A stretch of DNA of 64,000 nt from an uncultured Pelagibacteraceae bacterium (GTDB lineage: Bacteria; Pseudomonadota; Alphaproteobacteria; Pelagibacterales; Pelagibacteraceae), in the NCBI GenBank assembly GCA_902573465.1, contig CACGJX010000006.1, positions 1 to 64,000 on the forward strand, written 5' to 3'. Under the pieces are notes generated by a model. That model was not told the origin of the DNA, did no database searches, and worked only from the letters and a program-made list of their open reading frames with translations. The first letter of the stretch is position 1. Every line of letters starts with the position of its first letter. Below are positions 11,073-19,220 of this stretch, piece after piece. A program made the position numbers and the translations under genes.

Positions 11073-11984
11073 ATGAGTAGTTCAAAATTAAAAAAAGATA
11101 ATCTGTCTCAAGAAGACTTACTAAATTTTTCTGAATTATTTAAATTGATGAAACCAAGAGTAATGTCGCTTGTGATATTTACTTGTGCGGTCGGATTATT
11201 AACAGCCCCAACTATGGTTTCAACTCAAGATGCAATAATTGGAATATTACTAGTTTCAATGGGCGCAGGAGCAGCAGGAGCATTAAACATGTGGTATGAG
11301 TCTGATCTTGATGCTTTAATGAGTAGAACTTGCCTAAGACCAATACCAACAGGTAAAGTTAATAAAAATCAGGCTCTTATATTTGGGATAACTTTATCGC
11401 TTATTTCAGTAGTTGCACTTGATTACTTTACAAATCGAGTATCTGCAGGAATATTACTTTTTACTATTATATTTTATGTTTTAATTTATACAATTTGGCT
11501 GAAAAAAAGGACCTCACAGAATATTGTTATTGGTGGTGCGGCTGGAGCTCTTCCTCCTGTTATAGGCTGGACTATTGCAACAGGATCTTTATCTCTTGAA
11601 CCTCTTGTATTTTTTTTAATTATTTTTTTTTGGACTCCATCACATTTTTGGGCTTTAAGCTTATATAAATCAGAAGATTATAAAAAAGCTAATATACCCA
11701 TGCTTCCTCTAACAAATGGGATAGAGAGCACTAAAGTAAATATTTTTGTCTACTCTTTGATAATGCTTCCAGTTATAATTTTTCCATATGTAATCAACTT
11801 TGTAGGACTTGCTTTTCTTATTCCATCATTGTTATTAACTATTTATTATAATTATCTATGTTTCGATCTTTATAGATTTAAAAAAAATAAATTTAGTGCA
11901 AAAAAAGCTAAATCAATATTTGGCTATTCTATTTTATATTTATTTTTGGTTTTTGTGCTTTTTCTGATAGATAAGATTTTATGA
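11073..11984 (+). CDS. ctaB: Protoheme IX farnesyltransferase (heme O synthase) CtaB
   Basis: CtaB transfers a farnesyl group onto heme b to give heme O, the precursor of heme A for CoxA. It has 303 aa and about nine membrane helices. The first prenyl-diphosphate motif reads N72-M-W-Y-E76-x3-D80, with Glu where most homologues have the first Asp, followed by MSRT. I chose ATG at 11073 (an in-frame TTG sits directly before it) because an AGGAA stretch lies about 20 nt upstream and ATG is the stronger start. Its stop overlaps the next small gene by four bases (ATGA). Confidence 0.93.
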   Translation: MSSSKLKKDNLSQEDLLNFSELFKLMKPRVMSLVIFTCAVGLLTAPTMVSTQDAIIGILLVSMGAGAAGALNMWYESDLDALMSRTCLRPIPTGKVNKNQALIFGITLSLISVVALDYFTNRVSAGILLFTIIFYVLIYTIWLKKRTSQNIVIGGAAGALPPVIGWTIATGSLSLEPLVFFLIIFFWTPSHFWALSLYKSEDYKKANIPMLPLTNGIESTKVNIFVYSLIMLPVIIFPYVINFVGLAFLIPSLLLTIYYNYLCFDLYRFKKNKFSAKKAKSIFGYSILYLFLVFVLFLIDKIL

Positions 11985-12106
11985 TTATACCAGATAAAAA
12001 AACTAAGAAAAAAAATATCAAGACAGCATTAGCGATTATTGCCTTCATGATTTTTCTTTTTTTATTTACATTATATAATACTGGAGTTTTTGATAGAGCA
12101 ATATGA
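11981..12106 (+). CDS. CoxF-like small single-span protein between ctaB and ctaG
   Basis: A 41-codon frame reading MIIPDKKTKKKN, then one hydrophobic helix (about residues 15-32) and a short tail ending FDRAI. Its ATG overlaps the ctaB stop (ATGA, 11981-11984), and its TGA overlaps the ctaG ATG (12103-12106), so it is threaded perfectly into the operon. Many alphaproteobacteria carry a tiny unnamed or CoxF-type protein at exactly this position: a basic cytoplasmic tip, one helix and a short periplasmic end. Function is unknown; a role in oxidase assembly is inferred from position. It is shorter than common gene-calling cut-offs. Confidence 0.75.
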   Translation: MIIPDKKTKKKNIKTALAIIAFMIFLFLFTLYNTGVFDRAI

Positions 12107-12636
12107 TACAAAAAAAAAATCTTACACCATTAGTCCTTATAGGAATATTTGTATTTATGTTGGGTTTATCCTACGCTGCAGTACCTTTATATGATTTATT
12201 TTGTAGAGTAACGGGTTTTGGAGGTACTACTCAAATTTCAAACAGTGCTCCTAAAATAGTTCTTAATAAAGTAGTAAGTGTTAGATTTGATACTAATGTG
12301 AATAATCTACCTTGGGATTTTAAGGCAAAATCGAATGTTATAGATGTGAAAGTTGGCCAAGTTAACAAAATAGAGTTTGAAGTTGTAAATTATAGTAGCG
12401 AACCAACTGCCGGCGTAGCAAGTTTTAACGTATCACCAGCAAGTTTTGGAAAATATTATAGTAAACTTGGCTGTTTTTGTTTTGAAAAACAAGTACTAAA
12501 AGCAGGAGAAAAAGCCACCTATGTAATGACTTTTTATCTAGACCCTGAAATGATTAATGATCCAAGTGTTAAAAACCTAGAGGATGTAACTATGTCGTAT
12601 ACTTTTTTCTCGACAGATTATTATAAACAATCATAA
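12103..12636 (+). CDS. ctaG: Cytochrome c oxidase copper assembly protein CtaG (Cox11)
   Basis: CtaG delivers copper to the CuB site of subunit I. It has 177 aa: one N-terminal membrane helix (about residues 9-31) and a periplasmic immunoglobulin-like domain. The copper-binding pair Cys124-Phe-Cys126 lies in GCFCFEKQ, and the upstream cysteine in LFCRVTGFGG is the conserved third Cys. Sequence from SVRFDTNVNNLPWDF onward matches the Cox11 core. Its ATG overlaps the stop of the small CoxF-like gene. coxC follows after 9 nt. Confidence 0.95.
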   Translation: MIQKKNLTPLVLIGIFVFMLGLSYAAVPLYDLFCRVTGFGGTTQISNSAPKIVLNKVVSVRFDTNVNNLPWDFKAKSNVIDVKVGQVNKIEFEVVNYSSEPTAGVASFNVSPASFGKYYSKLGCFCFEKQVLKAGEKATYVMTFYLDPEMINDPSVKNLEDVTMSYTFFSTDYYKQS

Positions 12637-12645
12637 TTCAAAAAA

Positions 12646-13434
12646 ATGTCAGCTGAAAAAAAACATGATTATCACTTAGTAGATCCAAGTCCTTGGCCTA
12701 TTTACGTTTCGTTTTCTTGCTTAGTATTAGCTATAGGTGCTGTGTATTACATGCATTCAGATGTTTCATGGGGAATGTATCTTGGATTAGCTCTTTTAAT
12801 TTATGGCGCATATATGTGGTTCAGAGATGTGGTCATTGAGGCAGAACATCAAGGTCATCATACCCCAGTAGTCCAAATTCATCACCGTTATGGAATGACT
12901 TTATTTATCGCATCTGAGGTAATGTTTTTTGTTGCTTGGTTTTGGGCTTACTTTGACGTTAGTCTTTTCCCAAATGATTTTGTAGGAAACGTATGGCCAC
13001 CTAAAGATATTGTGACTTTTGATCCTTGGGATATACCTTTGATTAACACATTAGTTTTACTATTATCAGGTACAACTGTCACTTGGTCTCACCATTCATT
13101 ATTAGAAGGTGATAGAAAAGGTTTTATACAAGGTTTAGTGCTAACAGTAATTCTTGGAGCATTTTTTACAGCACTTCAAGCATATGAATATCATCATGCT
13201 ACATTCGCTTTTTCAGATCATATTTATGGTTCTGTTTTTTACATGGCAACAGGCTTTCATGGCTTCCATGTTATAGTTGGAACAATTTTTTTAGCAGTAT
13301 GTTTATGGAGAGGAAAACTAGGTCATTTTACCAAAGACCATCATTTTGGTTTTGAAGCAGCTGCATGGTACTGGCATTTTGTTGACGTTGTTTGGTTATT
13401 TTTGTTTGCTGCAATATATATTTGGGGAAGTTAA
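12646..13434 (+). CDS. coxC: Cytochrome c oxidase subunit III
   Basis: A 262-aa subunit III with seven predicted membrane helices, the full mitochondrial-type topology. The short cytoplasmic lead with HDYHLVDPSPWP, the SEVMFFVAWFWAYF helix and the C-terminal WYWHFVDVVWLF helix are family hallmarks. It stabilises the catalytic subunit and proton uptake. Gene order ctaG-coxC-surf1 is the common alphaproteobacterial arrangement. Confidence 0.96.
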   Translation: MSAEKKHDYHLVDPSPWPIYVSFSCLVLAIGAVYYMHSDVSWGMYLGLALLIYGAYMWFRDVVIEAEHQGHHTPVVQIHHRYGMTLFIASEVMFFVAWFWAYFDVSLFPNDFVGNVWPPKDIVTFDPWDIPLINTLVLLLSGTTVTWSHHSLLEGDRKGFIQGLVLTVILGAFFTALQAYEYHHATFAFSDHIYGSVFYMATGFHGFHVIVGTIFLAVCLWRGKLGHFTKDHHFGFEAAAWYWHFVDVVWLFLFAAIYIWGS

Positions 13435-13442
13435 TTTGATCT

Positions 13443-14096
13443 TTGAAACATAAGTTTTTATTTTCCGTCTTTATAATTTTCTTTATTTTTGTTTTTATTG
13501 GACTAGGTACGTGGCAAATTATCCGTCTAAATTGGAAAAATAATTTAATTTTAGAAATTGAAAATTCATTAAAAAATCCTCCGGTGGAATTAGCTCAATC
13601 GAAAAAAGAAAATTTTCTAAAAATTAAAACTTCAGGGTCTATAGATTTTGATAAGCAAATTTATTTATACAATTTAAATGAGTCTGGTACTCCTGGATTT
13701 GAAGTAATAAATCCAATTACGATTGGGGATGAAAATTTTTTGATAAATAGAGGTTGGATACCATTTGAAAAGAAGGGTACTCAAGAAATAAACGTATTTG
13801 ATCAAAAAAATATTATCGGAACCCTAAGATTACAAGGTAGAAAAAATATCTTTAAGCCAGATAATGATTTAGATGAAAATTACTGGTTTAGTTTAAATAG
13901 AGAAGATATCTTAAAATTTACAGGTAAAAATTTTTCTAAATATATTATTTATTTAGATGGAAATTATCAGTTACCCAGACCAAAAAAAATTACTGCAAAT
14001 ATTTCTAATAATCATCAAAAATACGCTATTACTTGGTTTTCATTAGCGCTTTCAATTCTTTTGCTATATTTATATTTTAGAAAAAAGAATTATTAA
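13443..14096 (+). CDS. SURF1 family cytochrome oxidase assembly protein
   Basis: SURF1 (Shy1/CtaK-like) helps insert heme a into cytochrome oxidase subunit I. It has 217 aa with a membrane helix at each end (about 5-25 and 195-213) and a soluble periplasmic domain between. The N-terminal FIGLGTWQ..RL.WK and the middle NRGWIPFE segment are the characteristic motifs. Translation most plausibly begins at TTG 13443, 8 nt after the coxC stop with a GGGGAAG stretch upstream; no ATG is available before the conserved helix. thrC starts immediately after its stop. Confidence 0.9.
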   Translation: MKHKFLFSVFIIFFIFVFIGLGTWQIIRLNWKNNLILEIENSLKNPPVELAQSKKENFLKIKTSGSIDFDKQIYLYNLNESGTPGFEVINPITIGDENFLINRGWIPFEKKGTQEINVFDQKNIIGTLRLQGRKNIFKPDNDLDENYWFSLNREDILKFTGKNFSKYIIYLDGNYQLPRPKKITANISNNHQKYAITWFSLALSILLLYLYFRKKNY

Positions 14097-15470
14097 ATGA
14101 ATTACATTAGTACAAGAAATAATCAAAAAAACTTTACTTTTAAAGATGTTTTCCTCAAAGGATTGGCGGACGATGGAGGACTTTTTGTTCCTAAATCAAT
14201 TAAACAATTCCAAAAGGAAGAATTAGATAATCTAAAAAATCTTAGTTACAATGATTTAGCTGCTGAAATAATTTATCCATTTATTGGAGATTTCATGTCT
14301 AAAGATGATCTAATCTCTATGATTTCAAAATCATATTCAAATTTTAGATCTGACGATGTTGTTAAAATTTCTAATCTCGGAAATCTAAAAGTATTAGAAC
14401 TATTTCATGGACCCACACTTGCTTTTAAAGATATCGCAATGCAACTGATTGGTAATTTTTATCAATACCATTTAGACCGTGATCAAAAAAAAATTAATAT
14501 AATAGTAGCAACCTCAGGTGATACTGGTGCAGCTGCAATCGATGCTTTAAAAGGAAAAAGCAATTTAAATGTTTTTGTATTACACCCAAATAATAAGATT
14601 TCACCTGTACAAAGAAGGTTAATGACAATACATGAGGAGAATAACGTGTTTAATATTGCAGTAGAGGGCAACTTTGATGACTGTCAAAATCTAGTAAAAG
14701 CAATGTTCAATGACGAAAAATTTTCAAAAGCGATTAATATGTCAGGGGTAAATTCAATTAATTGGGCAAGAATTATTGCTCAATCGGTGTATTATTTTTA
14801 CGCTTTCTTTAAAGTTGGAAATGGTCAGCCTTTATCCTTTTCTGTTCCAACAGGAAACTTTGGTGATATTTATGCTGGATACTTAGCAAAAAAATTAGGC
14901 CTTCCAATTGATAAGCTAATCGTAGCTACAAATAAAAATGACATACTTCATAGAGCCATATCAGGCGGCGACTATAGTCAAAAGAAAGTTGAGGAAACAA
15001 ATACTCCAAGCATGGATATACAAATAGCAAGTAATTTTGAGAGGCTTTTATATGATGTAAAAGGTTGTAACTCAGAAGTTACAAAAGGTGTAATGGCTGA
15101 AATAAAAAATAATACCTATAAAATTGATAAAAATGATTTAGATAAAATCAAAAAGAATTTTGTATCTGAGATGCTTGATGAAAACGAAACTGTTGAAATG
15201 ATAAAAACTATCAATGATGAAAATCAGATGGTAGTTGATCCGCATACCGCTGTAGGTATTGGTGCTGTTAGAAAATTAGGATTAGAAAAAAATTGCGTTG
15301 TATTATCAACTGCACATCCGTGTAAATTTCCAAAGGCAATAGAAGATGCAATATCAAAAACTGAAAATTTACCAGAAAGTCTTAAATATGTTTATGACAG
15401 AAAAGAAAAATTTGAGCTTCTTTCAAATGATATTGAAAAAGTTAAAAAATATGTAATGAATTCGATATGA
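14097..15470 (+). CDS. thrC: Threonine synthase
   Basis: ThrC converts O-phosphohomoserine to threonine with pyridoxal phosphate. It has 457 aa, typical of the long bacterial form. Lys111 in FHGPTLAFKD is the PLP lysine. The phosphate-binding loop TSGDTGAAA and the PTGNFGDI segment are present. It directly abuts surf1 and overlaps the peroxiredoxin gene by four bases. The partner gene thrB, which makes its substrate, is nearby at 16372-17337 on the opposite strand. Confidence 0.96.
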   Translation: MNYISTRNNQKNFTFKDVFLKGLADDGGLFVPKSIKQFQKEELDNLKNLSYNDLAAEIIYPFIGDFMSKDDLISMISKSYSNFRSDDVVKISNLGNLKVLELFHGPTLAFKDIAMQLIGNFYQYHLDRDQKKINIIVATSGDTGAAAIDALKGKSNLNVFVLHPNNKISPVQRRLMTIHEENNVFNIAVEGNFDDCQNLVKAMFNDEKFSKAINMSGVNSINWARIIAQSVYYFYAFFKVGNGQPLSFSVPTGNFGDIYAGYLAKKLGLPIDKLIVATNKNDILHRAISGGDYSQKKVEETNTPSMDIQIASNFERLLYDVKGCNSEVTKGVMAEIKNNTYKIDKNDLDKIKKNFVSEMLDENETVEMIKTINDENQMVVDPHTAVGIGAVRKLGLEKNCVVLSTAHPCKFPKAIEDAISKTENLPESLKYVYDRKEKFELLSNDIEKVKKYVMNSI

Positions 15471-15955
15471 AAATTAAAATAAAAGATCAACTTCCAGATA
15501 CAGAGATTTTTCAACTTATTGATGGAGAGCCTCAAAAAAGTAACTTAAGAGAAATCATAGGTAATGGAAAAATTGTTTTGTTTGGTTTACCTGGAGCATT
15601 TACATCAACTTGCTCTAAACTTCACTTACCAGGTTTTGTGGCAAATGCAGATAAAATCAAAGCAAAAGGAATAGAAAATATATTTTGTTTATCAGTCAAT
15701 GACCCTTATGTAATGAATGGCTGGGGAGAGATTAATAATACTGGAGATAAAATTAAAATGTTATCTGACCCATATTTAGTATTTACGAAAGCAATCGGTG
15801 CGGAAGTTGATAGAAATGCAAAAGGAATGGGAATTAGATCAAATCGTTATTTGATGGTTGTTGAAAATTTTACAGTTATTAAAATTCATGAAGAAGAAGA
15901 GACTAAAGAATGCGGCTTGACTTCTGCAGAAAACTTATTGAACAGTCTACTATAA
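15467..15955 (+). CDS. Peroxiredoxin, Prx5 (PRDX5/AhpE-like) subfamily
   Basis: A 162-aa thiol peroxidase. The peroxidatic Cys49 sits in PGAFTSTC with the catalytic Pro42 and Thr46 environment, the pattern of Prx5 proteins. Two further cysteines are seen, Cys74 and Cys149. The latter aligns by position with the resolving cysteine of PRDX5, but this is inference. The likely substrates are H2O2 and alkyl peroxides, with electrons from thioredoxin or glutaredoxin. It overlaps thrC at the start (4 nt) and rnhA at the end (6 nt, convergent). Confidence 0.92.
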   Translation: MKIKIKDQLPDTEIFQLIDGEPQKSNLREIIGNGKIVLFGLPGAFTSTCSKLHLPGFVANADKIKAKGIENIFCLSVNDPYVMNGWGEINNTGDKIKMLSDPYLVFTKAIGAEVDRNAKGMGIRSNRYLMVVENFTVIKIHEEEETKECGLTSAENLLNSLL

Positions 15956-16372
15956 ATTTGCAGCATCTCTAGCAAGTAAATCCACCTCATTATTTAATTT
16001 ATCTGTTGAATGCGCTTTTACCCAGTTCCAACTTATTTCAAATTCACTATTTAGTTGATCCAATTCTGTCCAAAGTTCTTTATTACTCACCTCTTTTTTA
16101 TTTGTAGTTTTCCATCCATTTTTTTTCCAATTGTGTATCCACTCTGTTATTCCAGACTTAACATATTTAGAGTCAGTGAAAATTTGAACTTTACTTCCTT
16201 TTGGGATCTTTTTAAGCGCCTCTATAGGTGCTAATAATTCCATTTGATTATTTGTAGTATCTTTTTTACTTCCTTTTATTTCAGTTTTTTCCCCCTCATT
16301 TAAAATTATTGCTGCCCAGCCACCTTGACCCGGATTGCCAATGCATGAACCATCAGTGTATATTTTAATCAT
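15950..16372 (-). CDS. rnhA: Ribonuclease HI
   Basis: RNase HI cuts the RNA strand of RNA-DNA hybrids. It has 140 aa, slightly shorter than the E. coli enzyme. The catalytic set Asp7, Glu45, Asp67 and Asp131 is visible together with His121 in the flexible loop. It is the last gene of a long minus-strand run that begins at the dciA-like gene; its start overlaps the thrB stop by one base. Its 3' end overlaps the peroxiredoxin gene. Confidence 0.95.
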   Translation of the reverse strand: MIKIYTDGSCIGNPGQGGWAAIILNEGEKTEIKGSKKDTTNNQMELLAPIEALKKIPKGSKVQIFTDSKYVKSGITEWIHNWKKNGWKTTNKKEVSNKELWTELDQLNSEFEISWNWVKAHSTDKLNNEVDLLARDAANL

Positions 16373-17337
16373 TAATTCAAATAATCTTTATAAGTTCTTA
16401 AATTATTGTGTATTACAAGCTTTTGATAATATTCTCTTGGATCTTTTATTTTAATTAATGCTGTCTTAGGAGTATTTGAATAGTCATAAAGTCTAGTCAT
16501 AAAATATCTAATTGCTGCACCACGACATAAAATATTTAATGATTTCCTTTCTTTAACTGAAATTTTCCTAATTTTTTCATAACCTTTTATTAAATTTTTG
16601 ACTTTCTTTTTGTTCAACACAAACTTTGATTTTTTTTTATCAAAACATAGTGCATTCACACAAATTGCGATTTCATACATAAAATAGTCATTAGCTGCGA
16701 AATAAAAATCGATTACCCCTGACAATCTATTATTTTTAAAAAAGATATTATCGATAAACAAATCTCCATGAATTACCCCGTTCGGTAAATTTTTAGGCCA
16801 TTTCGTTTTAATATCTTTAAAATTATTTTTTAAAAATTTTTCTACATTAGTAAATTTTTTTGACTTAAATCTTATACTTTTCAGTAATAGATTTAGATTT
16901 CTAACACCCATAGAGTTTTTTCTAGTAAGATTCATTTTTTTTGTAGATTGGTGCATCTCAGCAATCATTTTGCCAATGTCATAACAGTTTTTAAAATTAA
17001 GTGATTTTTTATCTTTTCCACTAAGAAAGGAAACTATGCATGCAGCCTTATTTCTTAAATTAATTAAATATCCACCACCTTTTTTTGTTTGTGGTTTCGG
17101 GCAATTTATTTTTGATTTATTCAATTTATCCATCAAATTCATAAAAAAAGGCAACTCTTTTTTTGATACTCTTTTTTCAAAAATTGTTAATATAAATTTT
17201 TTATTCTTTGATTTTAACAAATAGTTTGTATTTTCAATTCCTTGTTTTATACCTTTAAATTCTAAAATTTTTTCTATATCAAATTTTCTATTAATATAAG
17301 AAATATCTTTTTTACTTATTTTCGTATAAACAGCCAT
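16372..17337 (-). CDS. thrB: Homoserine kinase, APH-fold ThrB
   Basis: A 321-aa kinase of the aminoglycoside-phosphotransferase fold, the homoserine kinase type usual in alphaproteobacteria rather than the GHMP type. The catalytic loop is H190-G-D-L-F-I-D-N197 and the metal Asp210 lies in VIDFYFA. The N-terminal nucleotide lobe includes the NTNYLL segment. Homoserine kinase is preferred over other APH kinases from these motifs and because thrC is close by. It starts 1 nt after the ispH stop and overlaps rnhA by one base. Confidence 0.9.
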   Translation of the reverse strand: MAVYTKISKKDISYINRKFDIEKILEFKGIKQGIENTNYLLKSKNKKFILTIFEKRVSKKELPFFMNLMDKLNKSKINCPKPQTKKGGGYLINLRNKAACIVSFLSGKDKKSLNFKNCYDIGKMIAEMHQSTKKMNLTRKNSMGVRNLNLLLKSIRFKSKKFTNVEKFLKNNFKDIKTKWPKNLPNGVIHGDLFIDNIFFKNNRLSGVIDFYFAANDYFMYEIAICVNALCFDKKKSKFVLNKKKVKNLIKGYEKIRKISVKERKSLNILCRGAAIRYFMTRLYDYSNTPKTALIKIKDPREYYQKLVIHNNLRTYKDYLN

Positions 17338-17338
17338 T

Positions 17339-18283
17339 TTAGTTTAATTTTTTTGGTGCGTTGAAAACAACGTTTTCTTTAATTATTTCTACTTCATCTA
17401 TACTGACTGTAAATTTATTTTTTAGCTCACTTATAAAATTATTAACCAAAATTTCTGGTGCGGAAGCCCCAGAGGAAATTCCAATTATATTTGAGTCTTT
17501 AATTAAATCGAATGGTATTTCACTTTGTGAATGAATTAATAGCGAGTTAGAGCATCCAGATTTTTTTGCAACCTCTACTAATCTAACTGAATTTGATGAA
17601 TTTCTACTACCAATTACAAAAAATAAATCACATTTTTTTGCAATATTTTTTACAGCCAATTGTCTATTCGTTGTTGCGTAACAAATATCTTCTTTCATTG
17701 GTTCTTTTATATTAGGAAATCTATCTTTTAAGATTTTAATTATATCTTTTGTATCATCTACTGATAGCGTTGTTTGGGTAACATATGAAATTTTTTTGTT
17801 GTTGTGAGGTTTATATTTCTTGGCCTCATCCTCATTTTGAACAAGATCAATTGATCCTTCTGGTAATTGACCCATGGTACCGATTACTTCAGGGTGATTT
17901 TGATGTCCTATCAAAATTAATTGATACCCAGCTTTATGTAAATTTTCCGCTTCTCTATGTACTTTGGATACCAATGGACATGTAGCATCTATATAAGTCA
18001 TGTTATAGTTTTTAGCATCTTCCGGTATTTTTTTTGGAACACCATGTGCAGAAAAAATAACTGGCCTTGTTTTATCTTCTATCTCCTCGAGCTCCTCAAC
18101 AAAGATGGCACCCTTATTTTTTAAATCGTCTACAACATATTTATTATGCACAATTTCATGGCGAACATAAACTGGAGCACCAAATTTTTTGATTGATTTT
18201 TCTACAATTTCTATAGCTCTTTCAACACCTGCACAAAAACCTCTTGGTGCAGAAAGTAATATTTTCAAATGTTTATTTTTCAT
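17339..18283 (-). CDS. ispH: 4-hydroxy-3-methylbut-2-enyl diphosphate reductase IspH (LytB)
   Basis: IspH is the last enzyme of the MEP pathway, making IPP and DMAPP with a [4Fe-4S] cluster. It has 314 aa from ATG 18283; an in-frame TTG three codons upstream is a weaker option. Cluster cysteines are visible in RGFCAG, DATCPLV and ICYATTNRQ. The substrate-binding HGVPK, TVQ-like YVTQTT and NSS segments are also present. It overlaps the 3' end of the blh gene by 11 nt, putting isoprenoid precursor supply directly behind the retinal pathway genes. Confidence 0.95.
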   Translation of the reverse strand: MKNKHLKILLSAPRGFCAGVERAIEIVEKSIKKFGAPVYVRHEIVHNKYVVDDLKNKGAIFVEELEEIEDKTRPVIFSAHGVPKKIPEDAKNYNMTYIDATCPLVSKVHREAENLHKAGYQLILIGHQNHPEVIGTMGQLPEGSIDLVQNEDEAKKYKPHNNKKISYVTQTTLSVDDTKDIIKILKDRFPNIKEPMKEDICYATTNRQLAVKNIAKKCDLFFVIGSRNSSNSVRLVEVAKKSGCSNSLLIHSQSEIPFDLIKDSNIIGISSGASAPEILVNNFISELKNKFTVSIDEVEIIKENVVFNAPKKLN

Positions 18284-19208
18284 TTTTTTCAATCAAATAC
18301 TCAAGCAATATATGTGGAAAGGTCAAAGACGCCAAACCTATAAATATAATTTTAAGAATTGAACTTTCTAAATTGTAAGTATTATTTAGTAGATAAAGGC
18401 CAATTGCACAAAAAATAGCAGTAATAATTGTTAGTGGTAAAGCCTTTTTTACAAAGATTTTAAATCCATTACCAAGGTCATCCCTGTCTAATTCAGACAT
18501 TAATGAGATACTATGTCTTACAGAGTGTAAAAAGCAGAAATAAATTGTAAAAGCTACTAATGGAGAAAAATAATAATTTATTATTATAATTGAAAAATAA
18601 TCTAAAAATATTGTGAATTTCTTTAGCTCAAAATTTTTTGTAAATAGTAGAATGTTTGCTAAAGTTGATAAAATAATACAATACAACAATATCTTTTTAG
18701 ATTCTATCAAATCTAAAAAGATATAAAAATTTTCATTTTCAATTAAAAGCAATCTGAATATTGATATTGTCTCATCGAAATGGAAATACATTGGTGCAAA
18801 AACTATTAAAGAACCTTTCAATAAAAATAAAAATTGATTGTAATAAGAGTTTTCAATTATTAAAAATTGAGTGTCTTCTTTTCCAAAATGAAATGATGCA
18901 ACCATTAAAAAAATGATTAACGAAACATATGGTATGAATATCCATAAAATAATAACTATGATGGCTATTAAAATATATGCCAAGTAAAAAATATAAAAAT
19001 TATTGATTCCTAAAATTTGAAAAAGTTTTCTTCCTTTTACATTGTCAAGTGATCCATGAGATATACCGATACTTAAAATTAATAACAAACAAATAAATGG
19101 TGAAATTGACAAAGTACTAAAATTAAAAGCTATCAATGAAAAAATATTACAAACTAAAAAAAAAATGAAAGAATGATTGAAATTTATTTTTTTTGATCTG
19201 TTATTCAT
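18273..19208 (-). CDS. blh: Beta-carotene 15,15'-dioxygenase, Brp/Blh family
   Basis: Blh cleaves beta-carotene symmetrically to two retinals, the chromophore of microbial rhodopsins. It has 311 aa and about eight to nine membrane helices. Conserved iron-ligand histidines appear in ISHGSLDN, in ASFHFGKED and in the HSVRHS segment near two thirds of the chain. It lies 12 nt after crtY and overlaps ispH by 11 nt. Together with crtI, crtB and crtY it completes the route from geranylgeranyl diphosphate to retinal; a crtE gene and a rhodopsin gene are not in this window. Confidence 0.93.
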   Translation of the reverse strand: MNNRSKKINFNHSFIFFLVCNIFSLIAFNFSTLSISPFICLLLILSIGISHGSLDNVKGRKLFQILGINNFYIFYLAYILIAIIVIILWIFIPYVSLIIFLMVASFHFGKEDTQFLIIENSYYNQFLFLLKGSLIVFAPMYFHFDETISIFRLLLIENENFYIFLDLIESKKILLYCIILSTLANILLFTKNFELKKFTIFLDYFSIIIINYYFSPLVAFTIYFCFLHSVRHSISLMSELDRDDLGNGFKIFVKKALPLTIITAIFCAIGLYLLNNTYNLESSILKIIFIGLASLTFPHILLEYLIEKNEK

Positions 19209-19220
19209 TTTAAAATTCTA

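Noticed and set aside
11929..12111. 60-codon minus-strand frame opposite the ctaB-ctaG junction
   Set aside because: The plus strand contains a small frame coupled to both neighbours by four-base overlaps, which is far better supported.
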